NCBI GenBank assembly: GCA_902464595.1
Contig: CABQJX010000106.1
Coordinates: 1-9,243 of the forward strand
Length of the DNA stretch: 9,243 nucleotides
DNA from: an uncultured Lachnoclostridium sp.
GTDB taxonomy: Bacteria > Bacillota > Clostridia > Lachnospirales > Lachnospiraceae
Reading direction: 5' to 3'
This document shows positions 1-6,071 of the stretch, in pieces (the stretch's first letter is position 1; the number at the start of each line of letters is the position of its first letter). The position numbers and the translations under genes are program-made. Under the pieces are notes generated by a model that was not told the origin of the DNA, made no database searches, and saw only the letters and a program-made list of their open reading frames with translations.

Positions 1-1301
1 CTTACTGGAGAGGCAGCGAGAAGAACAAGATGCTTACCAGAATCTACGGAACTGCTTTTGCCAACAAGGCGGATCTGGAAAGCTATCTTACTATGATGGA
101 GGAAGCAAAGAAGCGCGACCACAGAAAGCTGGGAAAAGAGCTTGGATTGTTTATGTTTGCTGATGAAGGCCCTGGCTTCCCATTCTTCCTTCCAAAGGGA
201 ATGACTTTAAAGAATACGCTGATCGATTACTGGAGAGAGATCCATACAAGAGAGAATTATCAGGAAGTCTCCACTCCTATTATTCTGAGCCGCAAGCTGT
301 GGGAGACCTCCGGTCACTGGGATCACTACAAGGCAAATATGTATACCACGGAGATCGACGAGGAGGATTATGCGATTAAGCCAATGAACTGTCCCGGCGG
401 TATGCTGGTGTACAAATCACAGCCCCGTTCCTACCGTGATCTTCCTCTTCGGATCGGCGAGCTGGGACTGGTACACCGCCATGAGAAGAGCGGACAGCTG
501 CACGGCCTGATGAGGGTGCGCTGCTTTACTCAGGATGACGCTCATATTTTTATGACTCAGGAGCAGATTACAGAGGAGATCAAAAATGTTACCAGGCTGA
601 TTAACGAGGTTTACACTCTGTTCGGGTTTGAGTATTTTGTGGAGCTGTCCACCAGACCAGAGGATTCTATGGGATCCGATGAAGATTGGGAGATGGCTAC
701 CAATGGCCTGAGAAGCGCTCTGGAGGAAATGGGACTGGATTACATTGTAAACGAGGGAGACGGGGCATTCTATGGTCCTAAGATTGATTTCCATTTAAGA
801 GACTCCATTGGAAGAACCTGGCAGTGCGGTACGATCCAGCTTGACTTCCAGCTTCCTCAGAGATTTGAGGCAGAGTATGTGGCAGAGGACGGTTCAAAGA
901 AGCGTCCGATCATGATCCACCGCGTATGCTTTGGTTCCATTGAGCGGTTTATCGGCATCCTCATCGAGCATTTTGCAGGAAAATTCCCGGTATGGCTGGC
1001 TCCGGTACAGGTTAAGGTAATCCCTGTATCTGAGAAGTCCATGGATTATGCTTCCGGTGTCTATGAGAAGCTGCGTGCAGCCGGTATCCGCACAGAGTTA
1101 GACCATAAGGACGAGAAGGTAGGCTATAAGATCCGCCAGGCTCAGTTAGAGAAGGTTCCTTACATGCTGATCTTAGGTGAGAAGGAGGCCGCTGAGGGCT
1201 CCATCACGGTGAGAAGCAGGGACAAGGGAGATCTGGGAACAGCACAGCTCGACTCCTTTATGGATGACATCAAGAAGATGATCCAGACAAAGGAAAGATA
1301 G
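1..1301 (+). CDS. thrS: Threonyl-tRNA synthetase, C-terminal two thirds (5' end outside window)
   Basis: Cytosolic class II aminoacyl-tRNA synthetase that charges tRNA-Thr with threonine. The reading frame is open from base 3 (YWRGSEKNKM...), so the gene began upstream. The TGS domain and most of the editing domain are missing; about 432 residues remain of a family usually near 640. Visible landmarks are the end of the editing/linker region (RIYGTAF), the catalytic core with the zinc cysteine in MNCPGG (codon at 390-392), motif 2 in GLVHRHEKSGQLHGLMRVR, the FTQDDAHIF signature, and the zinc histidine in IMIHR followed by motif 3 FGSIERFIGIL. The C-terminal anticodon-binding domain follows, including VPYMLILGEKE. 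The stop is TAG at 1299-1301. It is monocistronic at its 3' side, with a terminator about 100 bp on. Identification is certain; only the N-terminus cannot be judged. Confidence 0.97.
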   Translation, partial: YWRGSEKNKMLTRIYGTAFANKADLESYLTMMEEAKKRDHRKLGKELGLFMFADEGPGFPFFLPKGMTLKNTLIDYWREIHTRENYQEVSTPIILSRKLWETSGHWDHYKANMYTTEIDEEDYAIKPMNCPGGMLVYKSQPRSYRDLPLRIGELGLVHRHEKSGQLHGLMRVRCFTQDDAHIFMTQEQITEEIKNVTRLINEVYTLFGFEYFVELSTRPEDSMGSDEDWEMATNGLRSALEEMGLDYIVNEGDGAFYGPKIDFHLRDSIGRTWQCGTIQLDFQLPQRFEAEYVAEDGSKKRPIMIHRVCFGSIERFIGILIEHFAGKFPVWLAPVQVKVIPVSEKSMDYASGVYEKLRAAGIRTELDHKDEKVGYKIRQAQLEKVPYMLILGEKEAAEGSITVRSRDKGDLGTAQLDSFMDDIKKMIQTKER

Positions 1302-1402
1302 GGCAGACGTCCGACGCTTCTTGCCCCTTTGAATAGGACAAAAGGATGCATAGCTGAACCATTGTAAATTAAAAAAAGAAATAAGAAACAATAAAAAAGA
1401 AT

Positions 1403-1466
1403 GAGGGATGATCCGGCCGCAGCCGTTTTCAGAAAAATTGCCGGCGGCTGGATCCTTCCTTTTTTA
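1403..1466 (+). terminator. Intrinsic terminator after thrS
   Basis: GATCCGGCCGC (1410-1420) pairs with GCGGCTGGATC (1444-1454) over 11 bp with one G-U. The stem extends outward by about four pairs past one mismatch (GGGA 1405-1408 with TTCC 1456-1459), and a T-run follows (1460-1465). A-rich sequence on the left side (1391-1400) mirrors the T-run, so it could also work on the minus strand. Position and shape fit rho-independent termination of thrS. Confidence 0.88.
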
Positions 1467-1495
1467 TTGTCAAATAAAATGCCATTCGTTATACT
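1467..1495 (+). promoter_or_regulatory. Sigma-70/SigA-type promoter for the P-loop/decarboxylase/gmk-like operon
   Basis: TTGTCA (1467-1472), a 17-bp spacer, then TATACT (1490-1495): five of six consensus matches in each hexamer at ideal spacing. It starts at the edge of the thrS terminator and ends 53 bp before the first start codon. The predicted start of transcription is near 1502. The call rests on the sequence match only. Confidence 0.7.
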
Positions 1496-1548
1496 ATAGG
1501 TAAAGATGAAAATTTGATATGACATTGACATGATATGGAGCTGAGGAT

Positions 1549-2085
1549 ATGAAGATAGCGGTTATGGGGTACAGTGGTGCGGGGAAATCTACATTAGCCC
1601 GCAAGCTGGGAAACATTTATGACTGTCCGGTACTGCACCTGGACCGGATCCAGTTTGAGCCGGGATGGAAGCTGAGAGACAGAGAAAAAGCCCAGGCGAT
1701 GGTATGGGAATTTTTGGAAGAAAATGAGAAAACAGGATGGATCATTGACGGAAATTATTCCTGCTTCTGCCAGGATCGCCGTTTAAGAGAAGCGGATCTG
1801 ATCATATTCCTGCATTATACCAGGAGGATCTGTCTGTGGCAGGCATGGAAACGCTATTGGAATTACAGAGGAAAGTCCAGGGAAAGTATGGCCGATGGAT
1901 GCAACGAAAAAATGGACTGGGAGTTTGTGAGATGGATCCTGCGGGATGGGCGGGACGAGGCTCACAGCTATAAGCGGATCCAGGAGAAATACCCTCATAA
2001 AACACTGGTAGTCCGCAACCGAAAGCAGTTAAAGGACTGCATGACCAGGTTAGTTGTGCGGAGCAGAGAGAGGGCGGTGCGATGA
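1549..2085 (+). CDS. P-loop NTPase of the FlaR / adenylate-kinase-like family ('DNA topology modulation protein')
   Basis: A 178-residue cytosolic protein opening directly with a beta strand and Walker A, MGYSGAGKST (residues 6-15), as in small nucleotide-kinase-like P-loop proteins. HLDRIQFEPGW (about 31-41) and WIIDGNY (about 64-70) match the pattern of the FlaR-like proteins often named DNA topology modulation protein. The Arg-rich middle (RRICLWQAWKRYW) resembles their lid/substrate region. The biochemical function of the family is not firmly established; a nucleoside or small-molecule kinase is possible. The ATG at 1549 is preceded by GGAG (1537-1540) with 8 nt spacing, and Walker A sits at the usual distance from it. 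It is the first gene of a tight operon; its TGA ends one base before the next ATG. Confidence 0.82.
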   Translation: MKIAVMGYSGAGKSTLARKLGNIYDCPVLHLDRIQFEPGWKLRDREKAQAMVWEFLEENEKTGWIIDGNYSCFCQDRRLREADLIIFLHYTRRICLWQAWKRYWNYRGKSRESMADGCNEKMDWEFVRWILRDGRDEAHSYKRIQEKYPHKTLVVRNRKQLKDCMTRLVVRSRERAVR

Positions 2086-2086
2086 G

Positions 2087-3652
2087 ATGAGAGAAGAAGA
2101 ACTGCTGATCAACCGTCTGAAAACATATAAAGATTCCAATGTTTATCCCTTTCATATGCCGGGGCACAAACGCATGGCAGCAGGGGAGAGCCCCCTTGGT
2201 GGATTTGTGAATCCATTTTTGATTGATATTACAGAGATTGATGGTTTTGATAATCTCCACCACCCGGAAGGGATACTGAAAGAGTCTATGGAGTGGGCAG
2301 CTAGGGAATACGGAGCAGATCAGACGTATTATCTGGTAAACGGAAGCACCAGCGGCATTCTGGCAGCTGTATGCGGCTGTGTCAGGAAGGGCGGAAAAAT
2401 TTTGGTGAGCCGCAACTGTCACAAAGCAGCCTATCATGCCATTTATCTGAGCCAGCTTCAGGTTTCTTATCTATATCCTCAGAAGGTAGACGGCTTTGGG
2501 ATCCAGGGAGGGATCCTGGCAGAGGATGTGAAGGCAGCTCTGGAGGAGGACCCGGATATTCAGGCAGTCCTGGTCGTGTCCCCCACCTATGACGGCGTGG
2601 TATCAGATGTAGAAGCAATTGCCGGGATTGTCCACGGGAAGGGGCTGCCTCTCATTGTGGATGAGGCCCACGGAGCCCATTTCCGGTATAACCGTCTATT
2701 TCCGCGGTCGGCTTTGGATCTGGGAGCTGATGTGGTGATCCAGAGCGTCCATAAAACCCTTCCCAGCCTGACCCAGACCGCCCTGCTCCATATAAAATGC
2801 AACGGGCCTAATGGGGGCTGTCTGGCAGACCGGGAGCGGATCGACCGGTATCTTCATATGGTTCAGAGCAGCAGCCCCTCTTATGTTCTGATGGCCAGTA
2901 TTGAGAACAGTATTTTTCAGATGAGAAGAATGAAGTTTGACGCATATGGGGAGAATCTTCTTTATATAAGGAAAAATCTGGAAAATATGAGATTCCTTCA
3001 GCTGGCGGGGGAGAAGCTCATAGGAAAATATGGGATCTTTGATCTGGATCCTTCTAAAATCGTGATTTCCACCCGTCCTGCCCTGGAAGGGGGAAAATGG
3101 GAAATAACGGGAGCCTGGCTTATGGATCTTCTGAGAGAGGAGCACCAGCTGGAAATGGAAATGTGTGGTGCAGACTACGTGACGGCTATAACCACGGTTA
3201 TGGACAGCAGGGAAGGGCTTTTGCGTCTGGAGCAGGCATGTCTGGAGACAGACGAGAGAATTGGAAGAATGATGATTGGCAGTTCAGGAGAAGAATCAGG
3301 AAAAAGCTTAGGAAAAGAATCGGAAGAACTGCCAGAGAGGATGTCTGGGAGCACAGCGAGATCAGAGAAAGGGTTAGAAGAAAGTGTATACAGTATGCGG
3401 TGTGAGACGGTTCTTCCCCTGGCAGAGGCCATGGACAGTGAAATGGAATCAAGGCGGCTTTCAGACAGCGCAGGCTGTGTCTCCGGGGAATTTGTTTATC
3501 TGTATCCGCCGGGTATTCCTTTGGCTGCTCCGGGGGAGCGGATCACAGAGAAGATTTTGAATATTATTTTGGAATACAAGCAAAAAGGGCTGCCGGTTCA
3601 GGGACTTTTTGACGACTCACTGGAGTGGATCCGTGTTGTGAAGGGAGAATGA
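2087..3652 (+). CDS. Orn/Lys/Arg decarboxylase-family PLP enzyme (YaaO/SpeA-like) with extra hydrophilic linker
   Basis: A 521-residue fold-type I PLP enzyme of the basic amino acid decarboxylase family; the substrate (lysine, arginine or ornithine) cannot be read from sequence. Visible are the N-terminal family signature PFHMPGHKR (21-29), the cofactor phosphate-binding GSTSG (86-90), DEAHGAH (192-198) with the PLP-ring aspartate, and the Schiff-base lysine in SVHKTLP (K223). The C-terminal domain carries EFVYLYPPGIPL (468-479). Residues about 398-437 are Ser/Glu/Gly-rich and look disordered; they separate the core from the C-terminal domain and make the protein somewhat longer than the roughly 480 aa usual for short members. 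The ATG at 2087 is chosen because it gives the normal N-terminus; the TTG at 2054 would overlap the upstream gene. The ribosome binding site is weak and distant (GAGAGGG near 2067-2073), so translational coupling to the upstream gene is likely. B. subtilis has a comparable gene (yaaO) beside tmk. Confidence 0.9.
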   Translation: MREEELLINRLKTYKDSNVYPFHMPGHKRMAAGESPLGGFVNPFLIDITEIDGFDNLHHPEGILKESMEWAAREYGADQTYYLVNGSTSGILAAVCGCVRKGGKILVSRNCHKAAYHAIYLSQLQVSYLYPQKVDGFGIQGGILAEDVKAALEEDPDIQAVLVVSPTYDGVVSDVEAIAGIVHGKGLPLIVDEAHGAHFRYNRLFPRSALDLGADVVIQSVHKTLPSLTQTALLHIKCNGPNGGCLADRERIDRYLHMVQSSSPSYVLMASIENSIFQMRRMKFDAYGENLLYIRKNLENMRFLQLAGEKLIGKYGIFDLDPSKIVISTRPALEGGKWEITGAWLMDLLREEHQLEMEMCGADYVTAITTVMDSREGLLRLEQACLETDERIGRMMIGSSGEESGKSLGKESEELPERMSGSTARSEKGLEESVYSMRCETVLPLAEAMDSEMESRRLSDSAGCVSGEFVYLYPPGIPLAAPGERITEKILNIILEYKQKGLPVQGLFDDSLEWIRVVKGE

Positions 3653-3658
3653 TGGTAC

Positions 3659-4270
3659 ATGGAAGACAGCAAGGGAAAGATCGTTTATGTCATGGGAAAA
3701 AGCGCTTCAGGGAAGGATACTATTTATAGGGAGCTTCACAGGCGGCTTCCGGAACTGGGAACAGTCACATTGTACACAACCAGGCCTATGCGGGATGGGG
3801 AAAAAGACGGCGTAGAATATTTTTTTGTGGATAACTCTCAGCTAAAGCAGTTTGAAAAGGAGGGAAAGGTGATCGAATGTCGGACTTACCAGACCGTTTA
3901 TGGGCCCTGGAATTATTTTACAGCAGATGACGGGCAGATCGATTTAAAAAAAGGAAGCTATCTTGTGATGGGAACCCTGGAATCGTACGAAAAGCTGCGG
4001 GGCTTTTACGGAAAGGAGAGTTTGATCCCCATATATATTTATGTGGAGGACGGCCTTAGGCTGAGACGCGCTTTGGAACGGGAGGAAAGGCAGAAGGAGC
4101 CCAAATATGAAGAAATGTGCCGCCGTTTCCTGGCTGATGAAAAAGATTTCAGCCAGGAAAACCTAAAACGGTGCGGTATCGGTCATTTTTATGAAAATAT
4201 AGATCTAGAACAATGTTTGGGAGAGATCACAGAGGAAATAAAGAGGAATTGCCCGGGCCTGCAGCAGTAG
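3659..4270 (+). CDS. Guanylate-kinase-like P-loop protein, non-canonical
   Basis: A 203-residue cytosolic protein related to guanylate kinase (GMP + ATP to GDP + ADP), but probably a paralogue, not the housekeeping enzyme. The Walker A is GKSASGKDT (residues 13-21), where GKS/GKT is usual after the glycine-rich loop. The GMP-binding signature TTRPMRDGEKDGVEYFF (40-56) is well kept. Where guanylate kinase has a YGT motif, this protein has VYGPWNYFT (80-88), so nucleotide specificity may differ. The C-terminal part has an Arg-rich lid-like segment (RLRRALEREERQ, 134-145). The start at 3659 is preceded by AGGGAG (3642-3647) 11 nt upstream, and the upstream stop is only 6 nt away, so it is cotranscribed. 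It is last in the operon. Pairing of such a gene with an Orn/Lys/Arg decarboxylase-like gene resembles the yaaO-tmk neighbourhood of other Firmicutes. Confidence 0.8.
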   Translation: MEDSKGKIVYVMGKSASGKDTIYRELHRRLPELGTVTLYTTRPMRDGEKDGVEYFFVDNSQLKQFEKEGKVIECRTYQTVYGPWNYFTADDGQIDLKKGSYLVMGTLESYEKLRGFYGKESLIPIYIYVEDGLRLRRALEREERQKEPKYEEMCRRFLADEKDFSQENLKRCGIGHFYENIDLEQCLGEITEEIKRNCPGLQQ

Positions 4271-4290
4271 GTTCCGGGTTAATTATTTTT
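4252..4290 (+). terminator. Terminator between convergent gmk-like gene and sigma-54 activator
   Basis: CCCGG (4252-4256) pairs with CCGGG (4274-4278). Inside, CCTGC (4258-4262) pairs with GTAGG (4267-4271) around an AGCA loop, with a small G/TT internal bulge. TTAATTATTTTTT follows (4279-4290). The structure overlaps the stop codons of both convergent genes, whose coding ends are 8 bp apart. It serves the plus strand; minus-strand use is less clear because the T-run on that side is poor. Confidence 0.65.
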
Positions 4291-5292
4291 TGTAGTCCTC
4301 GGGTTCTGAGGGTGCTCTAAATCATAATCGTTGATCTTATTGAACAGCTGCCTTGCGCTGATCTGAAGCTTTGCAGCGGCGGCGGATATGTTCCAGCCCA
4401 TCTGATCCAGAACCCATTGGAGGTATTCTTTTTCACTGCGGCGTTTGAACTCTCTCCAGGGAATGATGCCGGACTGGGAAAAGGCGCTGGCAGAGGTTCT
4501 TTCCCCGGAGGTGTGGAGATTGTAGAGAATGGGGATCCCCTCTGTAGTGATCACATGGTTTTTGGAAAGAACCACCATACGGTCTACATGGTTTTTCAGT
4601 TCCCTGATATTGCCGGGATAATCATAATTGATGAGGAAATCCCAGGCCTTCTCATCGATGCGGTCAATGCGGATCTGATTCGCCCTTTGGGATTCCTCCA
4701 GGAAGAAGTGGATCATGTCTACCAGATCCTCCCGCCGTTCCTTTAAGGGCGGTATGCGGATGACGATGGTACTGATACGGTAGAAAAAATCTTCACGGAA
4801 GGTTCCGTCCTGCACCTTAGCCACCAGATCCCGGTTGGTGGCAGTGATCAACCGGAAATCCAGCTGTTTGCTGTTGTTGCCTCCGATGCGCTCAATGCGC
4901 TTCGTCTCAATTGCCCGCAGGAGCTTCACCTGGGTGGTCAGATTGATGTCGCCGATCTCGTCTAAGAACAAAGTTCCCTTGTCTGCCAGCTCAAATTTAC
5001 CGGTACGGCTTTTGGTAGCGCCAGTGAAGGCTCCCTGTTCATGCCCAAAAAGCTCAGCTTCTAAGAGGGATTCCGTGTAGGCGTTGCAGTTGACGGCCAC
5101 CAGAGGCATATGGGAACGGCGGCTGCAGGCGTGTATATACTGGGCGGCCACATCCTTTCCGGAACCGGATTCTCCGATGAGAAGGACATTTACATTGGAG
5201 GCAGCTACCCTTTGGCAGTCCTCCATTGCCCTGCGGTAAGCGGGAGATTTGGTATTAAAAAAGAAATTTTTCTTCATATCTGGTTCTTTCAT
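4279..5292 (-). CDS. Sigma-54-dependent activator lacking a sensory domain, probable regulator of the grd operon
   Basis: A 337-residue bacterial enhancer-binding protein. Only about 20 residues precede the AAA+ domain, so there is no receiver, PAS, GAF or ACT domain. The AAA+ core shows Walker A GESGSGKD (40-47; Asp at the end where Glu is usual), the sigma-54 contact loop GAFTGA (87-92), Walker B LFLDE (108-112), sensor I ITATNRD (149-155), the arginine-finger segment FREDFFYR (165-172), and sensor II YPGNIREL (225-232). The C-terminus holds a Fis-type helix-turn-helix (about 299-322: WNISAAAAKLQ...). The ATG at 5292 has AGGAG (5305-5301) at 8 nt. It is divergent from grdX, whose promoter is of the sigma-54 type, which makes grd its likely target. 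The effector is unknown; the architecture resembles PspF, which is controlled by a partner protein. A truncation is unlikely because the start has a good RBS and a promoter. Confidence 0.92.
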   Translation of the reverse strand: MKEPDMKKNFFFNTKSPAYRRAMEDCQRVAASNVNVLLIGESGSGKDVAAQYIHACSRRSHMPLVAVNCNAYTESLLEAELFGHEQGAFTGATKSRTGKFELADKGTLFLDEIGDINLTTQVKLLRAIETKRIERIGGNNSKQLDFRLITATNRDLVAKVQDGTFREDFFYRISTIVIRIPPLKERREDLVDMIHFFLEESQRANQIRIDRIDEKAWDFLINYDYPGNIRELKNHVDRMVVLSKNHVITTEGIPILYNLHTSGERTSASAFSQSGIIPWREFKRRSEKEYLQWVLDQMGWNISAAAAKLQISARQLFNKINDYDLEHPQNPRTTKNN

Positions 5293-5397
5293 ATGTAAGG
5301 CTCCTATGGCAAAAACTTTGCAGAAATATTAACAATAGAGGAATCGGGTGGAATTGGACATTTCTTTGAAAAATAGGTATAACTTTTCTTTCTATCT

Positions 5398-5426
5398 ATT
5401 ATAGCTGAAATTTATTTCAGCATCAA
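5398..5426 (-). promoter_or_regulatory. Sigma-70/SigA-type promoter of the sigma-54 activator gene
   Basis: On the minus strand: TTGATG (5426-5421), 17-bp spacer, then a perfect TATAAT (5403-5398). Transcription should start near 5391 and leave a leader of about 100 nt before the ATG at 5292. The spacer is almost exactly filled by the palindrome at 5404-5421. The -35 matches consensus at four of six bases, and the -10 at all six. Confidence 0.65.
5404..5421. promoter_or_regulatory. 18-bp perfect palindrome, candidate operator/enhancer for the activator
   Basis: GCTGAAAT-TT-ATTTCAGC: two 8-bp perfect inverted arms around TT, typical of a dimeric Fis-HTH regulator site. Its centre lies about 205 bp upstream of the predicted sigma-54 start site, near the usual far end for an upstream activating sequence. 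It also sits between -35 and -10 of the regulator's own promoter. Binding there is inferred. An unrelated repressor could also use it. Confidence 0.6.
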
Positions 5427-5427
5427 G

Positions 5428-5572
5428 AAAAAAAATTCGCGAAAATGCAAAAAAAATGTCGCTTTAGCGGTTAAAAGTATCACAAAACTCACAATTAGAA
5501 AAAGCAATGGAGATACACAAAACCATAGAAAATTTAAATAAACTAGGGAAAAATGGAAAAAAACAAAAAAAA
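5428..5572. other. A-tract-rich stretch in the divergent intergenic region
   Basis: The 376-bp gap between the regulator and grdX is very AT-rich. Between the palindrome and the sigma-54 promoter it carries many runs of four to eight A: 5428-5435, 5442-5445, 5449-5456, 5473-5476, 5484-5487, 5499-5503, 5549-5553, 5557-5563 and 5565-5572. Several are spaced near a helical turn. Such tracts bend DNA and could help loop the enhancer to the promoter. Small palindromes TTCGCGAA (5436-5443) and CGCTTTAGCG (5460-5469) are also here. I see no gene. Confidence 0.4.
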
Positions 5573-5590
5573 TAATTGTTTGTTAAAAAG

Positions 5591-5607
5591 TTGGCACGAT
5601 ATTTGCT
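5591..5607 (+). promoter_or_regulatory. Sigma-54 (-24/-12) promoter of the grd operon
   Basis: TTGGCACGATATTTGCT matches the sigma-54 consensus TTGGCAC-N5-TTGCW without mismatch, with the diagnostic GG (5593-5594) and GC (5605-5606) separated by exactly 10 bp. Transcription should start near 5618, giving a leader of about 50 nt before grdX. A divergent sigma-54 activator gene next door supports the call strongly. Confidence 0.93.
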
Positions 5608-5668
5608 CTATTATAGAAGTGTGGATAGAGTTCCTATGCTTACTATGAAAAGAAAAGGGTGAGACATC

Positions 5669-6067
5669 ATGTACATCATAGTGACCAACAACGAGAAATG
5701 CAGGGACAAGTACCAGAATACCAAGATGAAGATTGATTTTCTGGAGAATGGTTCCTACATGGACGTACTGATCAAGGTGAGAGATTATATCCATAAAGGG
5801 TATCGCCTGGAGACCCACCCGATGGCAGGAAGCCTGAAACCGAACCAGATTCCTTATAAAACAGTCATTGTTTCAGACAATGAGGTGGAGAAAGAGGAAT
5901 TTTACCAGTTCGACATTGTGATGGAGAACAGCATTGAGTCCTACAGGAAATTCATGAAGGACCGGCAGACTCCTAATTGGCCCGATAACATACGGGAGGA
6001 TTTTCAGGACGTAGATCTATCCCTGATTGAAGGAGCAGTAAGCAAAATAATATATAAGGAGGAGTGA
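5669..6067 (+). CDS. grdX: GrdX family protein, first gene of glycine reductase operon
   Basis: A 132-residue soluble protein of unknown biochemical function, found as a leading gene of glycine reductase operons in Stickland fermenters. The N-terminus MYIIVTNNEKC and the central GYRLETHPMAGSLKPNQIPYKTVIVS (about 48-73) fit what I recall of the family. There is no signal peptide, membrane segment or cysteine redox motif. The ATG at 5669 has an AAGGGTGAG ribosome site (5655-5663) just upstream and is the first start after the sigma-54 promoter. The coding end overlaps the strong SD of grdE (AAGGAGGAG, 6056-6064), and only 4 nt separate stop and next ATG. A regulatory or maturation role is possible but not shown by sequence. 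Confidence 0.85.
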   Translation: MYIIVTNNEKCRDKYQNTKMKIDFLENGSYMDVLIKVRDYIHKGYRLETHPMAGSLKPNQIPYKTVIVSDNEVEKEEFYQFDIVMENSIESYRKFMKDRQTPNWPDNIREDFQDVDLSLIEGAVSKIIYKEE

Positions 6068-6071
6068 TCAG

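Noticed and set aside
1301..1330. GGGCA/TGCCC hairpin right after the thrS stop as the terminator
   Set aside because: The stem is five to six pairs with a large loop and only three T after it; the structure at 1403-1466 is far stronger.
1424..1438. A CodY-like match (TTTTCAGAAAA core) upstream of the 1467-1495 promoter
   Set aside because: It matches 12 of 15 positions only and lies in the loop of the strong thrS terminator, which explains the sequence better.
2054..2086. An upstream TTG start giving a longer decarboxylase-like protein
   Set aside because: It would overlap the preceding gene by 32 bp, and the extra residues (MCGAERGRCDE) do not resemble the family N-terminus. ATG 2087 fits.
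2382..3145. Open frames on the minus strand and in other frames across the decarboxylase-like gene
   Set aside because: They are shadows of the real gene: no ribosome sites and no recognisable domains.
5352..5360. AATTGGACA occurring here and again at 8742-8750 as a shared regulatory repeat
   Set aside because: It is only 9 nt with no dyad and differs in position relative to promoters; chance is adequate.
5436..5469. Small palindromes TTCGCGAA and CGCTTTAGCG as further activator sites
   Set aside because: They share no half-site with the 18-bp palindrome and are short enough to be chance.
5618..5668. A glycine riboswitch in the grd leader
   Set aside because: The leader from the sigma-54 start to grdX is only about 50 nt, too short for a glycine aptamer, and I see no matching structure.
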